From assembly GCF_004745825.1 (NCBI RefSeq), contig NZ_SRLA01000005.1, forward strand, positions 377,106 through 441,105: 64,000 nt of DNA, given 5' to 3'. Each line of letters starts with the position of its first letter. The first letter of the stretch is position 1. The DNA comes from Hymenobacter fodinae (GTDB taxonomy: Bacteria > Bacteroidota > Bacteroidia > Cytophagales > Hymenobacteraceae). The position numbers were made by a program, and so were the translations under genes. A model generated the notes under the pieces. That model searched no databases and was not told the DNA's origin. It saw nothing but the letters and a program-made list of their open reading frames with translations. Shown here piece by piece: positions 9,101 to 17,798 of the stretch.

Positions 9101-9639
9101 TACCCAAGTGGAAGGGCAGCATCGGCAACGAGTTTCGCTACGGACCGGTACGCCTGAATGTGCTGATTGACGGGCAGTTCGGGGCCAAAGCCTACTCCAT
9201 GACCCACGCCGTGTTGGCCGAGCAGGGCAAAACCAAGAACACGCTGCCCGGCCGCTACAACGGCATTATCGGTAAGGGTGTGATCAGCAACGGCGACGGC
9301 ACCTTCCGCCCCAACGACGTGGTGGCCGAGAACATCCCGACCTACTACACCAGCCACTACGGCCGCGACAACGTGGAAGCCAACCTCTTCCGCACCGACT
9401 TTATCAAGCTGCGCGAAGCACGCATCGACTACTCCCTGCCCGCCGCGCTGCTGCAGCGCCTGAAGCTGACCCAGGCTACCATCGGCGTCTATGGCCGCGA
9501 CCTGTACACGCTGACCAAATGGCCCGCCTTCGACCCCGAGTTCGGCACCCTCAACGACAACTCCGTGGACCTGGGCTTTGAGCTAGGCCAGTTCCCGAGC
9601 ACCCGCACCATTGGCCTCAATCTGACGGTAGGAATCTAG
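6154..9639 (+). CDS. SusC/RagA TonB-linked outer membrane receptor with STN signalling domain
   Basis: 1161 residues; the ATG at 6154 is chosen because it gives a proper signal peptide, where an upstream TTG at 6121 does not. Order: signal peptide (~1-35), STN domain (LTVQQQPLADVLGSLEQQTG, about 50-120), carboxypeptidase-regulatory-like beta domain (VRGHVRDAKGEGLPGVTIRV), TonB plug starting at LDEVVVTALGI, then a long beta barrel ending in TIGLNLTVGI. It imports a substrate too large for porins, using TonB energy. The STN domain indicates that it also signals to the FecR protein at 5000. Its partner lipoprotein is the SusD homologue at 9674. The cargo is not readable from sequence; the neighbours point to phosphorylated organic compounds. 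Confidence 0.93.
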   Translation: MRKTWYSWHRRSEWPVVLGLGLTALSAPAAAATATEQVIAPSLATVPCALTVQQQPLADVLGSLEQQTGYRFLLVDQAALLSRRVTVHAPHSNLGAVLQLLATQAKVQFTQQDKRIVVKAGPGAQAITAAPDPTLVRGHVRDAKGEGLPGVTIRVKDTNVGATTDTDGAYQLAVEPGSVLVFSYIGYATQQVTTGGPASSYDVVLQEDSKKLDEVVVTALGIQREEKALGYAVTKLDNEQLTEAKSNNWTDALSGKVAGVNLVRSGGGPAGTNRIILRGESSLAGDNDALIVVDGVVLGGSSRNTGNGSSAYLQSESPVDFGTSLNDINPEDIESVSVLKGPAATALYGARGGNGAVIITTKSGRMRKRGIGVTFNSNAAIESISRTPDYQYEFGQGAAGENYYSFGNTADGASTRSTSSAWGAPFLGQSFFQYDPTTNAAGTERTPWVPYKNNRKDFFETGKTFTNTIAIDGGNERTSLRLSLTNLQNTWIIPNTGYKRNTVALSASHKITDQLQVSSKINYTNRYSDNLPSTGYNNQTIMYWNMFQLPNADLGWLRPYWVPGAEGITQRYPFSSLVDNPYLIAYEMLNKANRHSVTGNVQVNYRFSKDWNLMLRSAIDFAYEARSQQRPKDTEKYKEGMYRTQNIFSQEINHDFLLQYSHTFGKFDVTASGGGSRLNNRYDKNELRAERLLYPGVFNLSNSRDLPLTLPYRAEFGVNSFYGLATVAYNKFLYLDLTARKDWSSTLAGPNGIEKISIYPSASLSTIISELVKLPEAISFVKLRGSYAEVGSGSTTPYLTSYTYATATGFPSGLSNPNVIANADLKPRRTRSVELGADLRFLQNRMGVDVTVYRNNTYDQILQVPLDRSSGYDYAALNAGLVRNQGLEIQANAQVLSNPTGFGWKIFGTYTANRNKVIELADSVFTYQLQRGPGGRGTVEARPGGNMGDIYGRGYQRAPDGQIIYDKGYPLLTNQAMYLGSALPKWKGSIGNEFRYGPVRLNVLIDGQFGAKAYSMTHAVLAEQGKTKNTLPGRYNGIIGKGVISNGDGTFRPNDVVAENIPTYYTSHYGRDNVEANLFRTDFIKLREARIDYSLPAALLQRLKLTQATIGVYGRDLYTLTKWPAFDPEFGTLNDNSVDLGFELGQFPSTRTIGLNLTVGI

Positions 9640-9673
9640 TAACCTGGCCCGCTCTATCCCGAAGCAACACCTC

Positions 9674-11140
9674 ATGAAAAAGATACAACTGTTTGCCTGG
9701 CTGCTGCTAGCTACTACTAGTGCGGCTACGCTTTCGGCCTGCACCGATGGGTTTGAGGAGATGAACGTCAACCCCAACCAGAACCCCAATGTGCTGCCCG
9801 AAACGCTGCTGGCCCCGGCCCTGACGGACCTGGTAAAGCGCAACATGGACCGCGCCCGGCGCATCACCAACGAGCTGATGCAGGTGCACGTGACACGCAA
9901 CGACGGCGACGCCATCCACCGCTACGTTATCCGCCCCTCGGAAGCCGACTACATGTGGACCGGCTGGTACACCCAGCTCACCGACTTCCGCGACATGTAC
10001 CGCAGCGCCCAGGGCGTGAACAGCCCCACCTTCATGGCCATTGCCCGCATCTGCGAGGTCTGGACGGTGTCCTTAATCACGGATACCTTCGGTGATGTCC
10101 CGTACACCCAGGCCACGGCCGGCCGGGAAGGCATTTTACAGCCGCCATTTGATAAGCAGGAAGACATTTACCGCGACCTGTTCACGAAGCTGGAGGAAGC
10201 CAACGAGCTGCTGAAAGCCAATACCAACCTCACGCCCGACCAGTCCCAGCTCGACCCGCTCTACCAGGGCAATGCCCTGAAGTGGCGCAAGTTCGGCAAC
10301 TCTTTGTACCTGCGACTGCTCATGCGCGTCTCGAACCGCACCGACGCCATTGCTAACGGCATGAGCCCCCAGGACAAGCTGCGCGACATGGTGAACACCA
10401 ACGCCACGGCCTACCCCCTCATTGCCAGCAACGAGGAGTCGGCCATTATGCGCTGGACGGGCACGGCGCCCTACCAGTCGCCCTTCCAGACCTGGCGCAC
10501 CGCCGACTTCAGCTCGTTCAGCTCGATGAGCGAGTTTTTCATCAACAACCTGACCGAGTGGAACGACCCACGCCTGCCGAAGTGGGCCACCGTGTCGAAC
10601 GGCACCTACGAAGGCATTCCGAGTGGCTACGACCCTACCCAGATGCAGGCTGCCAAGTCAACCTACCCCGCCACGCTCATGACGGAGCCGCTGCTGGGCA
10701 ACATTCTCAACTACCCGGAGGTGCAGCTGCTGCTAGCCGAAGCCGCCCTACGCGGCTGGATTTCGGGCAGCGCCCAGACCTATTACGAAACGGGCACGCG
10801 GGCCGGCATTACCCTTTGGGGCTACACTGTGCCCACCAACTACTTCACCAACTCTGACCTGAAGTGGGAGCCGGGCAGCAACCCAGAGCGCCAGCTCGAC
10901 CAGATTCATCTGCAGAAGTACTACGCCCTGTTCTTCACCGATTTCCAGCAGTGGTTTGAGTATCGTCGCACGGGCCACCCGGTGCTGCCCATCGGCTCGG
11001 GTGTGCGCAACAACGGCCGCATGCCCGCCCGCATCAACTACCCCGTGTACGTGCAGAGCCTCAACCAGCAAAGCTACCAGGCGGCCATTGCCGACCAGGG
11101 TCCCGACGACATCAACACCAAAGTGTGGTGGCAGAACTAG
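9674..11140 (+). CDS. SusD/RagB-family substrate-binding outer membrane lipoprotein
   Basis: 488 residues, a lipoprotein with lipobox LSAC (Cys23). It matches the SusD-like branch typified by EEMNVNPNQ near the N-terminus and tetratricopeptide-like helices (MRWTGTAPYQSPF; LLAEAALRGW; DQIHLQKYYALFF). SusD proteins form the lid over the SusC barrel and bind substrate at the cell surface. The gene follows its SusC partner by 34 bases and is surely co-transcribed. The specific cargo is unknown. Confidence 0.9.
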   Translation: MKKIQLFAWLLLATTSAATLSACTDGFEEMNVNPNQNPNVLPETLLAPALTDLVKRNMDRARRITNELMQVHVTRNDGDAIHRYVIRPSEADYMWTGWYTQLTDFRDMYRSAQGVNSPTFMAIARICEVWTVSLITDTFGDVPYTQATAGREGILQPPFDKQEDIYRDLFTKLEEANELLKANTNLTPDQSQLDPLYQGNALKWRKFGNSLYLRLLMRVSNRTDAIANGMSPQDKLRDMVNTNATAYPLIASNEESAIMRWTGTAPYQSPFQTWRTADFSSFSSMSEFFINNLTEWNDPRLPKWATVSNGTYEGIPSGYDPTQMQAAKSTYPATLMTEPLLGNILNYPEVQLLLAEAALRGWISGSAQTYYETGTRAGITLWGYTVPTNYFTNSDLKWEPGSNPERQLDQIHLQKYYALFFTDFQQWFEYRRTGHPVLPIGSGVRNNGRMPARINYPVYVQSLNQQSYQAAIADQGPDDINTKVWWQN

Positions 11141-11268
11141 TCCTGCGGTAGGCCACTGCCGCTAACCTAAGTCCCAAACTGCGGTGGCTCTCTTCTTCCT
11201 TTCTGTTCCTTAATCAGTGTGAGGTTGGAGAATGAGCAGCACCACCAAAAACAACCGCCTATCAACTC

Positions 11269-12543
11269 ATGACCATAAAAAAACTCCTCCCTTTGGCCCT
11301 GCTAAGTGCCTTTGGCTTCAGCGGCTGCCTGGAGGAAAACCCGAACTACGCCGAAGGAATGCTCAGTCCCATTGCTTCCATCGACGACGTGCGCCGGCTT
11401 TACCAAGGCGCTGATGTGGTGCTGGACAACCAGAAGCTCGCCGGGGCCCATCAGCTGGTGGGTGTAGTTATTTCCGATGCGGCTGGGGGCAACGTGCCCG
11501 GCGGCCAGCACGCGCTGGTAATCCAGAACAAGCGGCGCGGACTGGTGCGGGGCATGATTCTGCCGTTGCCCGCCGCCGGTGCTACCTCCTTCGCCGTCGG
11601 TGACTCTGTGGTGGTAGACATTACCGGGGCCACGCTCAGCAAAGGCAGCGGCGCCTTACGCATTGAGGGCCTGACGCCAGCCAACGTCACCAAAGTAAGC
11701 AGCGGCAAAACGCCGGTGGTGCGCGAAACCACCATTGCCGATCTGCTGGCTACGCCCGAGGCCTACGAAGGTACCCTGGTGCGCGTGACGGGCGGCAACA
11801 TTACGCCCCTACCCGTATCGGGCGACACCTACGGCGGCGACAAGGTGCTGGCCGATGGGTCGGACAACCGCATTGGGCTGCACACCGAGGCCACGGCCAG
11901 CTTTGCTACCCGCCGGATGCCCGCCAGCGCCACCTTTGTAGGCATTGCGGTGGGTAGCACTGCCACGCCCGCACTCCAGCTCTGGCTGCGCAACCCCTCC
12001 GATGCCATTGACCCCAGCGGCCCCGTGTACGCAGGCTTCCCCGAGAGCTTCGAGGCCGTGCCCCAGGCCACTAAGGGCAGCTACAACATGAATACCGCCG
12101 CCGTGCCCGACAACACCGTGAACTTCGGAACGGGCCCCTGGAAGCTGTACCAGTCCATTCTCGGCAACACCTCCGGCCGCGACCGGTACACCGGCGCCCA
12201 GGGCATTCGGATGCAGCAGGGGCTCTCGGAATCAGCCTTTGTGGAAATGAAATTTGATGTACCCAACGGAGCCAGCAAAGTGACCCTGCTCTACGGAGCC
12301 TATTATACCGATGCGTCCAGTTCCTGGAAGCTGGAGTATTCCCAAGATCAGGGCAAGACCTGGAAGCAAACCGGCCAAACCATCACCGATGCCGGCAACT
12401 GGCAGCGCTCCATCACCTTCCTGCTCAACATTAGCGGCCCGGTGCGCTTCCGCATCAACAAGCTGGGCCTGGGCACGAGCAACCCGCCTACCGTCCTGAA
12501 CGGCCGCCTGGGCCTCGACGACATCGCCATTTACGAAAACTAA
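11269..12543 (+). CDS. DUF5689-domain lipoprotein
   Basis: 424 residues with a lipobox ending at Cys20 (FGFSGC). The N-terminal ~230 residues fit the DUF5689 family (IASIDDVRRLYQG; LVGVVISDAAGGNVPGGQ; VVDITGATLSKG), a predicted OB-like or beta-rich surface domain common after SusC/SusD pairs. The C-terminal ~170 residues look like a jelly-roll or discoidin-like domain (KVTLLYGAYYTDASSSW; RLGLDDIAIYE). It is probably a surface-exposed accessory protein of the SusCD complex. It lies 128 bases after susD and before a phosphoesterase gene. Confidence 0.8.
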   Translation: MTIKKLLPLALLSAFGFSGCLEENPNYAEGMLSPIASIDDVRRLYQGADVVLDNQKLAGAHQLVGVVISDAAGGNVPGGQHALVIQNKRRGLVRGMILPLPAAGATSFAVGDSVVVDITGATLSKGSGALRIEGLTPANVTKVSSGKTPVVRETTIADLLATPEAYEGTLVRVTGGNITPLPVSGDTYGGDKVLADGSDNRIGLHTEATASFATRRMPASATFVGIAVGSTATPALQLWLRNPSDAIDPSGPVYAGFPESFEAVPQATKGSYNMNTAAVPDNTVNFGTGPWKLYQSILGNTSGRDRYTGAQGIRMQQGLSESAFVEMKFDVPNGASKVTLLYGAYYTDASSSWKLEYSQDQGKTWKQTGQTITDAGNWQRSITFLLNISGPVRFRINKLGLGTSNPPTVLNGRLGLDDIAIYEN

Positions 12544-12559
12544 GCCTTGCCCTCCTGCT

Positions 12560-12659
12560 CGTTATGCTGAGCTTGTCGAAGCATCTCTGCCGCTGGCTAA
12601 TCAACTGGCCTAGAACTGCAAAGAAGCGGCAGAGATGCTTCGGCAAGCTCAGCACGACG
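12560..12659. repeat. REP-like imperfect inverted repeat, copy 1
   Basis: Arms 12560-12594 and 12625-12659 pair over 35 positions with three mismatches. The outer ends read CGTTATGCTGAGC and GCTCAGCACGACG. The loop contains ACTGGCCTAG (12604-12613). It lies between the DUF5689 gene and the phosphoesterase gene and is related to the copies at 14210 and 50655. Confidence 0.75.
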
Positions 12660-12682
12660 GATACGAACAGCCTTTCCAGAAT

Positions 12683-14182
12683 ATGTTCAGAAGAAAATTC
12701 CTCCAAAGCATCGGCCTGCTGAGCGCGGGCGTGAGCATCCCCCTGGCCCCGGCGGCCCTGGCCGAAATAGCGGAGCCTAAGGCCACACCGCACAAGCTCA
12801 ACCTCACGCCCCTTACCATTAAAGGCCGCGTGCACGCGGGTGGCACTGGCCTAGCCGGCGTGCCCGTGACCGATGGCTATAACATGGTGCTGACGGACAA
12901 GGCGGGCCGCTATGAGCTGCTGAGCAACTCCACCGCCGAGTTTGTGTACCTCACGCTGCCCCGCGGGTATGCTATTCCGCACGAGAAAGGCGTGGCGCGG
13001 TTCTACCAGCCGATTAAGCCCGGCCAGACGCGCATGACGGCCGACTTTGCCCTGCAGAAGCTGCCTACCGACGACACCAAGCATACGTTTATGGTGTGGG
13101 CCGATCCGCAGATGATTGATAAGAAGGACACCAACGAACTGATTACCGTATCGGCCCCTGACCTGAAGGCACTTGCAGCTCAATACAACAACCCCAGCAC
13201 CTTCGCCATTGGCTGCGGCGACCTGGTGTGGGACCATCTCGAGCTGTTCGATGATTACAAGAAGGCAGTAGAAGTGACCGGCATCCCCTTCTTTCAGGTT
13301 ATCGGTAACCACGACATGAACCTCACGGCCCGCGCCGATGAGGGCTCGGGGCAGACCTTCAAGAGCCTGTTCGGGCCTACGTACTACTCCTTCAACCGGG
13401 GCGAGGTGCACTACGTGGTGCTCGACGACGTGTTTTTTATCGGCCCGCCCAAGAAGTACATCGGGTATCTCACCGAAACCCAGCTGCAGTGGCTGGAGCA
13501 GGACCTGAGCCACGTGAAGCCGGGCACGACGGTAGTAGTGGCCCTGCACATTCCGGTGAACAGCGGCGACAAGCGGCGCAACCAGCTCAAGGAAGAGTCG
13601 CTGGGCGGGGTGGTATCGAACCGCCACGAGCTCTACCGCCTGCTCAAGCCCTACACGGCCCACATCATGTCGGGCCACACCCACGTGTGCGAGAAAATCT
13701 TCCACGAAAACACCATTGAGCACACCCATGGCGCCGTGTGCGGGGCCTGGTGGACGGGCCCCATCTGCACCGACGGCTCGCCCAACGGCTACGGCGTGTA
13801 CGAGGTAGATGGCCCGAACATCAAGTGGTACTACAAGTCCATCGGCCACGACCGGCAGCACCAGTTCCGGACCTACCCCAAGGGCGCCAACCCTGACCGC
13901 CCCGACGATATTGTGGTAAACGTGTGGAACTGGGACTCCGAGTGGCAGGTGACCTGGTACGAGAACGGGCAGCGCCAGGGCCCCATGCACCAGCAAACCA
14001 GCCTCGACCCTATGGCCGTGAAGCTGCAGGCCGGCGACAAGCGCCCCGCCAAACACAAGTGGGTGGAGCCCACCCTAGCCGACCATATGTTCTATGCCCG
14101 CCCCTCGGCCGGTGCCAAAGACATCAGGGTGGAAGTGACGGACCGGTTTGGGCAGAAGTACACGGAGGCCGTGAGCGTCTAG
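12683..14182 (+). CDS. Tat-exported calcineurin-like metallophosphoesterase
   Basis: 499 residues from the ATG at 12683, just after the REP-like hairpin. The N-terminus, FRRKFLQS followed by a weakly hydrophobic stretch, is a twin-arginine (Tat) signal, so the enzyme is exported folded. An N-terminal beta domain of the MetallophosN type (GTGLAGVPVTDGYNMVLTDK) is followed by the metallophosphatase core with all expected metal motifs: ADPQ, GCGDLVWD, GNHDMN, LHIPV and GHTH. The C-terminal ~130 residues match the accessory domain usually found with it. It would cleave phosphate esters in the periplasm or at the surface. The gene is bracketed by two REP-like hairpins. Confidence 0.88.
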   Translation: MFRRKFLQSIGLLSAGVSIPLAPAALAEIAEPKATPHKLNLTPLTIKGRVHAGGTGLAGVPVTDGYNMVLTDKAGRYELLSNSTAEFVYLTLPRGYAIPHEKGVARFYQPIKPGQTRMTADFALQKLPTDDTKHTFMVWADPQMIDKKDTNELITVSAPDLKALAAQYNNPSTFAIGCGDLVWDHLELFDDYKKAVEVTGIPFFQVIGNHDMNLTARADEGSGQTFKSLFGPTYYSFNRGEVHYVVLDDVFFIGPPKKYIGYLTETQLQWLEQDLSHVKPGTTVVVALHIPVNSGDKRRNQLKEESLGGVVSNRHELYRLLKPYTAHIMSGHTHVCEKIFHENTIEHTHGAVCGAWWTGPICTDGSPNGYGVYEVDGPNIKWYYKSIGHDRQHQFRTYPKGANPDRPDDIVVNVWNWDSEWQVTWYENGQRQGPMHQQTSLDPMAVKLQAGDKRPAKHKWVEPTLADHMFYARPSAGAKDIRVEVTDRFGQKYTEAVSV

Positions 14183-14209
14183 GCTGCCTGGACAGCAAAT
14201 AAAAAAGAA

Positions 14210-14302
14210 CGTCATGCTGAGCGTAGCTGAAGCATCTGTACGGCTTCTCTAGGCCAGTGATTAGCCAGAGGTAGAGATGCTTCGACTCCGCTCAGCATGA
14301 CG
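14210..14302. repeat. REP-like imperfect inverted repeat, copy 2
   Basis: Arms 14210-14237 and 14275-14302 pair over 28 positions with about three mismatches. The outer ends are CGTCATGCTGAGC and GCTCAGCATGACG, nearly the same as copy 1. The loop contains CTAGGCCAGT (14249-14258). It lies between the two phosphoesterase genes and could act as terminator or RNA stabiliser. Confidence 0.75.
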
Positions 14303-14387
14303 GGCTTCGGGCTTTATACATCATCTAGGCCTCTTCCCTCGCCCGCCCGCTGGCTATCTTTATCTATCGGCCTTCTTCCCCTCACGT

Positions 14388-16838
14388 ATGCTCACCTCTC
14401 GTACTGTTGCCGCCGGGCTTGGCCTGTTTGGCGCTTTTCTCGCTACCGAAGCGCGGGCCCAACTGCCCACCAACACGCCGCAGGCTAGTCACATTCTGCT
14501 GCCTAATGGCTGGTCGTTGAGCCCGGTGGGCCGGTCGTTGCCCCTCGGCGACCTGCCCTTGAACATGCAGCTTTCCCGGAATGGCCGCCTGCTGGCCGTC
14601 ACCAACAACGGGCAGAGCACCCAGACCATTCAGCTGATTGACCCGAAAACCGAAAAGCTGCTCGATGAGAAGACCATTGCCAAGTCGTGGTACGGACTGC
14701 AGTTTAGCGCCGATGGCCGGCAGCTCTACGCCTCGGGCGGCAACGACAACATCATTCTGCGGTATGGCACGGCCGGGGGCCGCCTTGGCGCGCCCGACAC
14801 GCTGCGGCTAGGCCAGCCCTGGACCAAGGAAAAAATCAGTCCCACTGGACTAGCCCTCGACGACGCCCGCCACCGCCTCTACGCCGTCACGAAGGAGGAC
14901 AACACCCTCTACGTGCTGGACACCCAGACCAAGGCCACGGTGCAGAAGGTGCCGCTAGGCCACGAGGCCTACGCCTGCCTGCTGTCCCCCGACCGCCGTA
15001 CGCTCTACATCTCGCTCTGGGGCGGCGACAAAGTGGCGCTGTTTGACACCCAAACCGGTAAGCTAACGGGCGAAATAGCCACCGAAAGTCACCCCAACGA
15101 GCTGCTACTGACCCGCAACGGCCGGACCCTGTTCGTGGCCAACGCCAACGATAACTCGGTGTCGGTGGTGGATACGCGCACGCGCAAGGTGCTGGAGGTT
15201 ATTTCGGCGGCGCTCCACCCTACCAAGCTCACCGGTTCTACCACCAACGCCTTGGCGTTGTCGCCGGATGAGAAAACGCTCTACATTGGTAACGCCGACA
15301 ACAACTGCCTGTCCGTGTTTGATGTGCGGACGCCGGGCAAAAGCACGGCCCGGGGCTTTATCCCGACGGGCTGGTACCCCACCAGCGTGAAAACCCTGGG
15401 CCGCCACATTCTGGTGGCCAACGGCAAAGGCTTTTCCTCCTTGGCCAACCCTCAGGGCCCCCAGCCGGTGAAACCCACCGATAATAGCGGCTCGCACACC
15501 GGCGTTACGGGGCAGCCGGTGCAGTACATTGGCGGGCTGTTTAAAGGCACACTGTCGTTTATTGAGCGGCCCGATGATGCCCTATTGAGCTCCTACTCCA
15601 AGCAGGTGTACGCTAACACGCCCTTCACAGGCGAGGCCGGCACCGGTGCCGCGCGCTCGGTAGGCCACCCGGTGCCGGGTCAGGCCGGCGAGAAGTCGCC
15701 CATTAAGTACGTGTTCTACGTCATCAAGGAAAACCGCACCTACGACCAGGTGCTCGGCGACATGGCCGAAGGTAACGGCGACTCGACGCTGTGCGTGTTT
15801 CCGGAGAAGGTGACGCCGAACCACCACGCCCTGGCCAGGGAGTTTGTGCTGCTCGACAACTTCTACGTCAATGCTGAGGTCAGCGCCGATGGCCACAACT
15901 GGAGCATGGCCGCCTACGCCACCGACTACACCGAGAAGACCTGGCCTACCAGCTACGGCAACCGCGGCGGCACCTACGACTACGAGGGCACCCGCAAAAT
16001 TGCCTACCCCCGCGACGGCTACATCTGGGATTACTGCCAGCGCGCCGGCCTCAGCTACCGCACCTACGGGGAGTTTGCCGACCTGGGTAAAACGCCACTG
16101 AAATCGTTGCAAGGCCATATGTGCGTGAAGTCGCCGGGCTTTAACATGGACATCAAGGATGTGGAGCGGGTGCGTATCTGGCGCCACGACTTCGACTCGC
16201 TGCTAACCGCCGGGGCCGTGCCGCAGTTCAGCACCATTCGCCTCAGCAACGACCACACCAGCGGGCAGCGGCGCGGCAAGTACACGCCCATTGCCGCCAT
16301 GGCCGACAACGACCTGGCCCTAGGCCAGTTGGTGGAGCACCTTTCGCAAAGCCCCATCTGGAAAGAATCAGTGGTGTTTGTGCTAGAAGACGATGCTCAG
16401 AACGGCCCCGACCACGTGGATGCCCACCGCACCCCGGCCTTCGTGATTAGTCCCTACACCCGCCGGGGCACGGCCATTCACACCATGTATTCCACCTCGG
16501 GAGCGCTGCGAACCATGGAGCTACTGCTAGGCCTGCCGCCCATGAGCCAATACGACGCGGCTGCCCTGCCTCTTTACGACTGCTTCACCAGCACCCCCAA
16601 CCTGTCGCCTTACCAGGCTCGCGCCGCGCGGGTAAACCTGGAGGCCCGCAACGTGGCCTGGAACAAGAGCGCCGAAAAGTCGGAGCGCTTTAACCTGGCC
16701 AGCGAAGATGCCATTCCGGATTTGGAGCTGAACGAGGTCATCTGGAAATTCATCAAGGGTGAAAATGCCGTGGCGCCGGCGCCGCGCCGCGGGGCTTTCC
16801 TAAAGATGGAGCAAAAGCGCAAGGATGACGACGATTAG
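14388..16838 (+). CDS. Secreted beta-propeller / phosphoesterase fusion
   Basis: 816 residues with a signal peptide ending at ATEARAQ. Residues ~50-370 form a beta-propeller of YVTN-type repeats (TLYISLWGGDKVALFDTQTG; LFVANANDNSVSVVDTRT; TLYIGNADNNCLSVFDV). From about residue 440 it is a phosphoesterase-family (PF04185-like, acid phosphatase/phospholipase C relative) domain: VIKENRTYDQVLGD, DNFYVNAEVSADGHNWSMAAYATDY, RLSNDHTSG and EDDAQNGPDHVDAHR. It probably hydrolyses phosphomonoesters or phospholipid head groups outside the cytoplasm, with the propeller as a binding or scaffold part. A TATCTTTA element lies ~30 bases before the ATG. Its neighbours are two more phosphoesterases. Confidence 0.87.
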   Translation: MLTSRTVAAGLGLFGAFLATEARAQLPTNTPQASHILLPNGWSLSPVGRSLPLGDLPLNMQLSRNGRLLAVTNNGQSTQTIQLIDPKTEKLLDEKTIAKSWYGLQFSADGRQLYASGGNDNIILRYGTAGGRLGAPDTLRLGQPWTKEKISPTGLALDDARHRLYAVTKEDNTLYVLDTQTKATVQKVPLGHEAYACLLSPDRRTLYISLWGGDKVALFDTQTGKLTGEIATESHPNELLLTRNGRTLFVANANDNSVSVVDTRTRKVLEVISAALHPTKLTGSTTNALALSPDEKTLYIGNADNNCLSVFDVRTPGKSTARGFIPTGWYPTSVKTLGRHILVANGKGFSSLANPQGPQPVKPTDNSGSHTGVTGQPVQYIGGLFKGTLSFIERPDDALLSSYSKQVYANTPFTGEAGTGAARSVGHPVPGQAGEKSPIKYVFYVIKENRTYDQVLGDMAEGNGDSTLCVFPEKVTPNHHALAREFVLLDNFYVNAEVSADGHNWSMAAYATDYTEKTWPTSYGNRGGTYDYEGTRKIAYPRDGYIWDYCQRAGLSYRTYGEFADLGKTPLKSLQGHMCVKSPGFNMDIKDVERVRIWRHDFDSLLTAGAVPQFSTIRLSNDHTSGQRRGKYTPIAAMADNDLALGQLVEHLSQSPIWKESVVFVLEDDAQNGPDHVDAHRTPAFVISPYTRRGTAIHTMYSTSGALRTMELLLGLPPMSQYDAAALPLYDCFTSTPNLSPYQARAARVNLEARNVAWNKSAEKSERFNLASEDAIPDLELNEVIWKFIKGENAVAPAPRRGAFLKMEQKRKDDDD

Positions 16839-16881
16839 GCCTAGCGTAGTGGGCGACTTCCCCACCCAACTCACTCGTATT

Positions 16882-17760
16882 ATGCACAAGCTCCTGCTTC
16901 TTGTTTCCTTATTCTTTGCCAGTAGTGCCACTGCCCAACAGTCGCGCCCGCTCGATGTGCAGGGCCACCGGGGCAGCCGCGGCCTGATGCCCGAGAATAC
17001 CATTCCGGCCATGCGCAAAGCCCAGGATTTGGGCGTGACTACCCTGGAGATGGACGTGGCCATCAGCCAAGACCGGCAGGTGCTGCTCTCCCACGACCCG
17101 TACATGAACGCGGACTTCGTGCACAAACCCAACGGGCAACCGCTGACCACTGCTGAGGGCAAGGCGCTGCGCCTGTACGGCCTGCCCTACCAGGAAATCC
17201 GGCGCTACGATGTGGGCAGCCACGGCAACCCCAAGTTTCCGCGCCAGCAAAAGCTGCGCACCTATAAGCCGCTGCTGGCTGAGGTAATCGACTCGGCGGA
17301 GTCCTACGCCCGCCGCAAACACTTGCCGGCGCCGCACTACAACATCGAGACGAAAACCACCGAGGCTGGCGACAATGTGCTGCACCCCGCCCCGGCCGAG
17401 TTCGTGCGGCTCCTGCTGGCGGTGCTGACCAGCAAAAAAGTACTGGACCGGGTTACCATTCAGTCGTTTGACCCGCGCACTCTGGAAGAGGTGCACCGCG
17501 CCTTGCCTACGCAATCCACGGCCTTGCTAGTCGAGAACCTGCAGGGGCTTACGGCCAACCTGCAGCGCCTGAGCTTCCGGCCCACCATCTACAGCCCCGC
17601 TTACCGGCTGGTCACGGCCGAGTTGGTAGCCGACTGCCACCGCCAGAACATCCAGGTGATTCCCTGGACGGTTAACTCAGCCGCTGATATTCGGCGCTTG
17701 CTGGGACTGCAGGTCGATGGTATCATTACCGATTACCCGAACCTATTCCCGCTGAAGTAA
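16882..17760 (+). CDS. Secreted glycerophosphodiester phosphodiesterase
   Basis: 292 residues from the ATG at 16882, which gives a clean signal peptide (LLLLVSLFFASSATAQ). Catalytic and metal residues of the GDPD family are present: H29-R30 (GHRGSRG), E38-N39 (PENT), E56 and D58 (LEMDVA) and H71 (SHDP). C-terminal barrel strands are seen at IQVIPWTVNSAADIRRLL and VDGIITDYP. It cleaves glycerophosphodiesters to glycerol-3-phosphate and an alcohol, in the periplasm. It starts 43 bases after the propeller-phosphoesterase and ends the phosphoester locus; a strong terminator follows at 17799. Confidence 0.9.
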   Translation: MHKLLLLVSLFFASSATAQQSRPLDVQGHRGSRGLMPENTIPAMRKAQDLGVTTLEMDVAISQDRQVLLSHDPYMNADFVHKPNGQPLTTAEGKALRLYGLPYQEIRRYDVGSHGNPKFPRQQKLRTYKPLLAEVIDSAESYARRKHLPAPHYNIETKTTEAGDNVLHPAPAEFVRLLLAVLTSKKVLDRVTIQSFDPRTLEEVHRALPTQSTALLVENLQGLTANLQRLSFRPTIYSPAYRLVTAELVADCHRQNIQVIPWTVNSAADIRRLLGLQVDGIITDYPNLFPLK

Positions 17761-17798
17761 CCGCCTCGGAAGGTGGCCTACCGGCTCCACATATCTAT

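Noticed and set aside
12851..14056. A 401-codon open frame on the minus strand antisense to the metallophosphoesterase
   Set aside because: It mirrors a GC-rich real gene with all metal motifs. Its translation is Val/Gly/His-rich with no domain.
12560..14302. A composite transposon around the phosphoesterase gene, given the hairpins on both sides
   Set aside because: No transposase and no target-site duplication could be seen; the hairpins are better described as REP-like.
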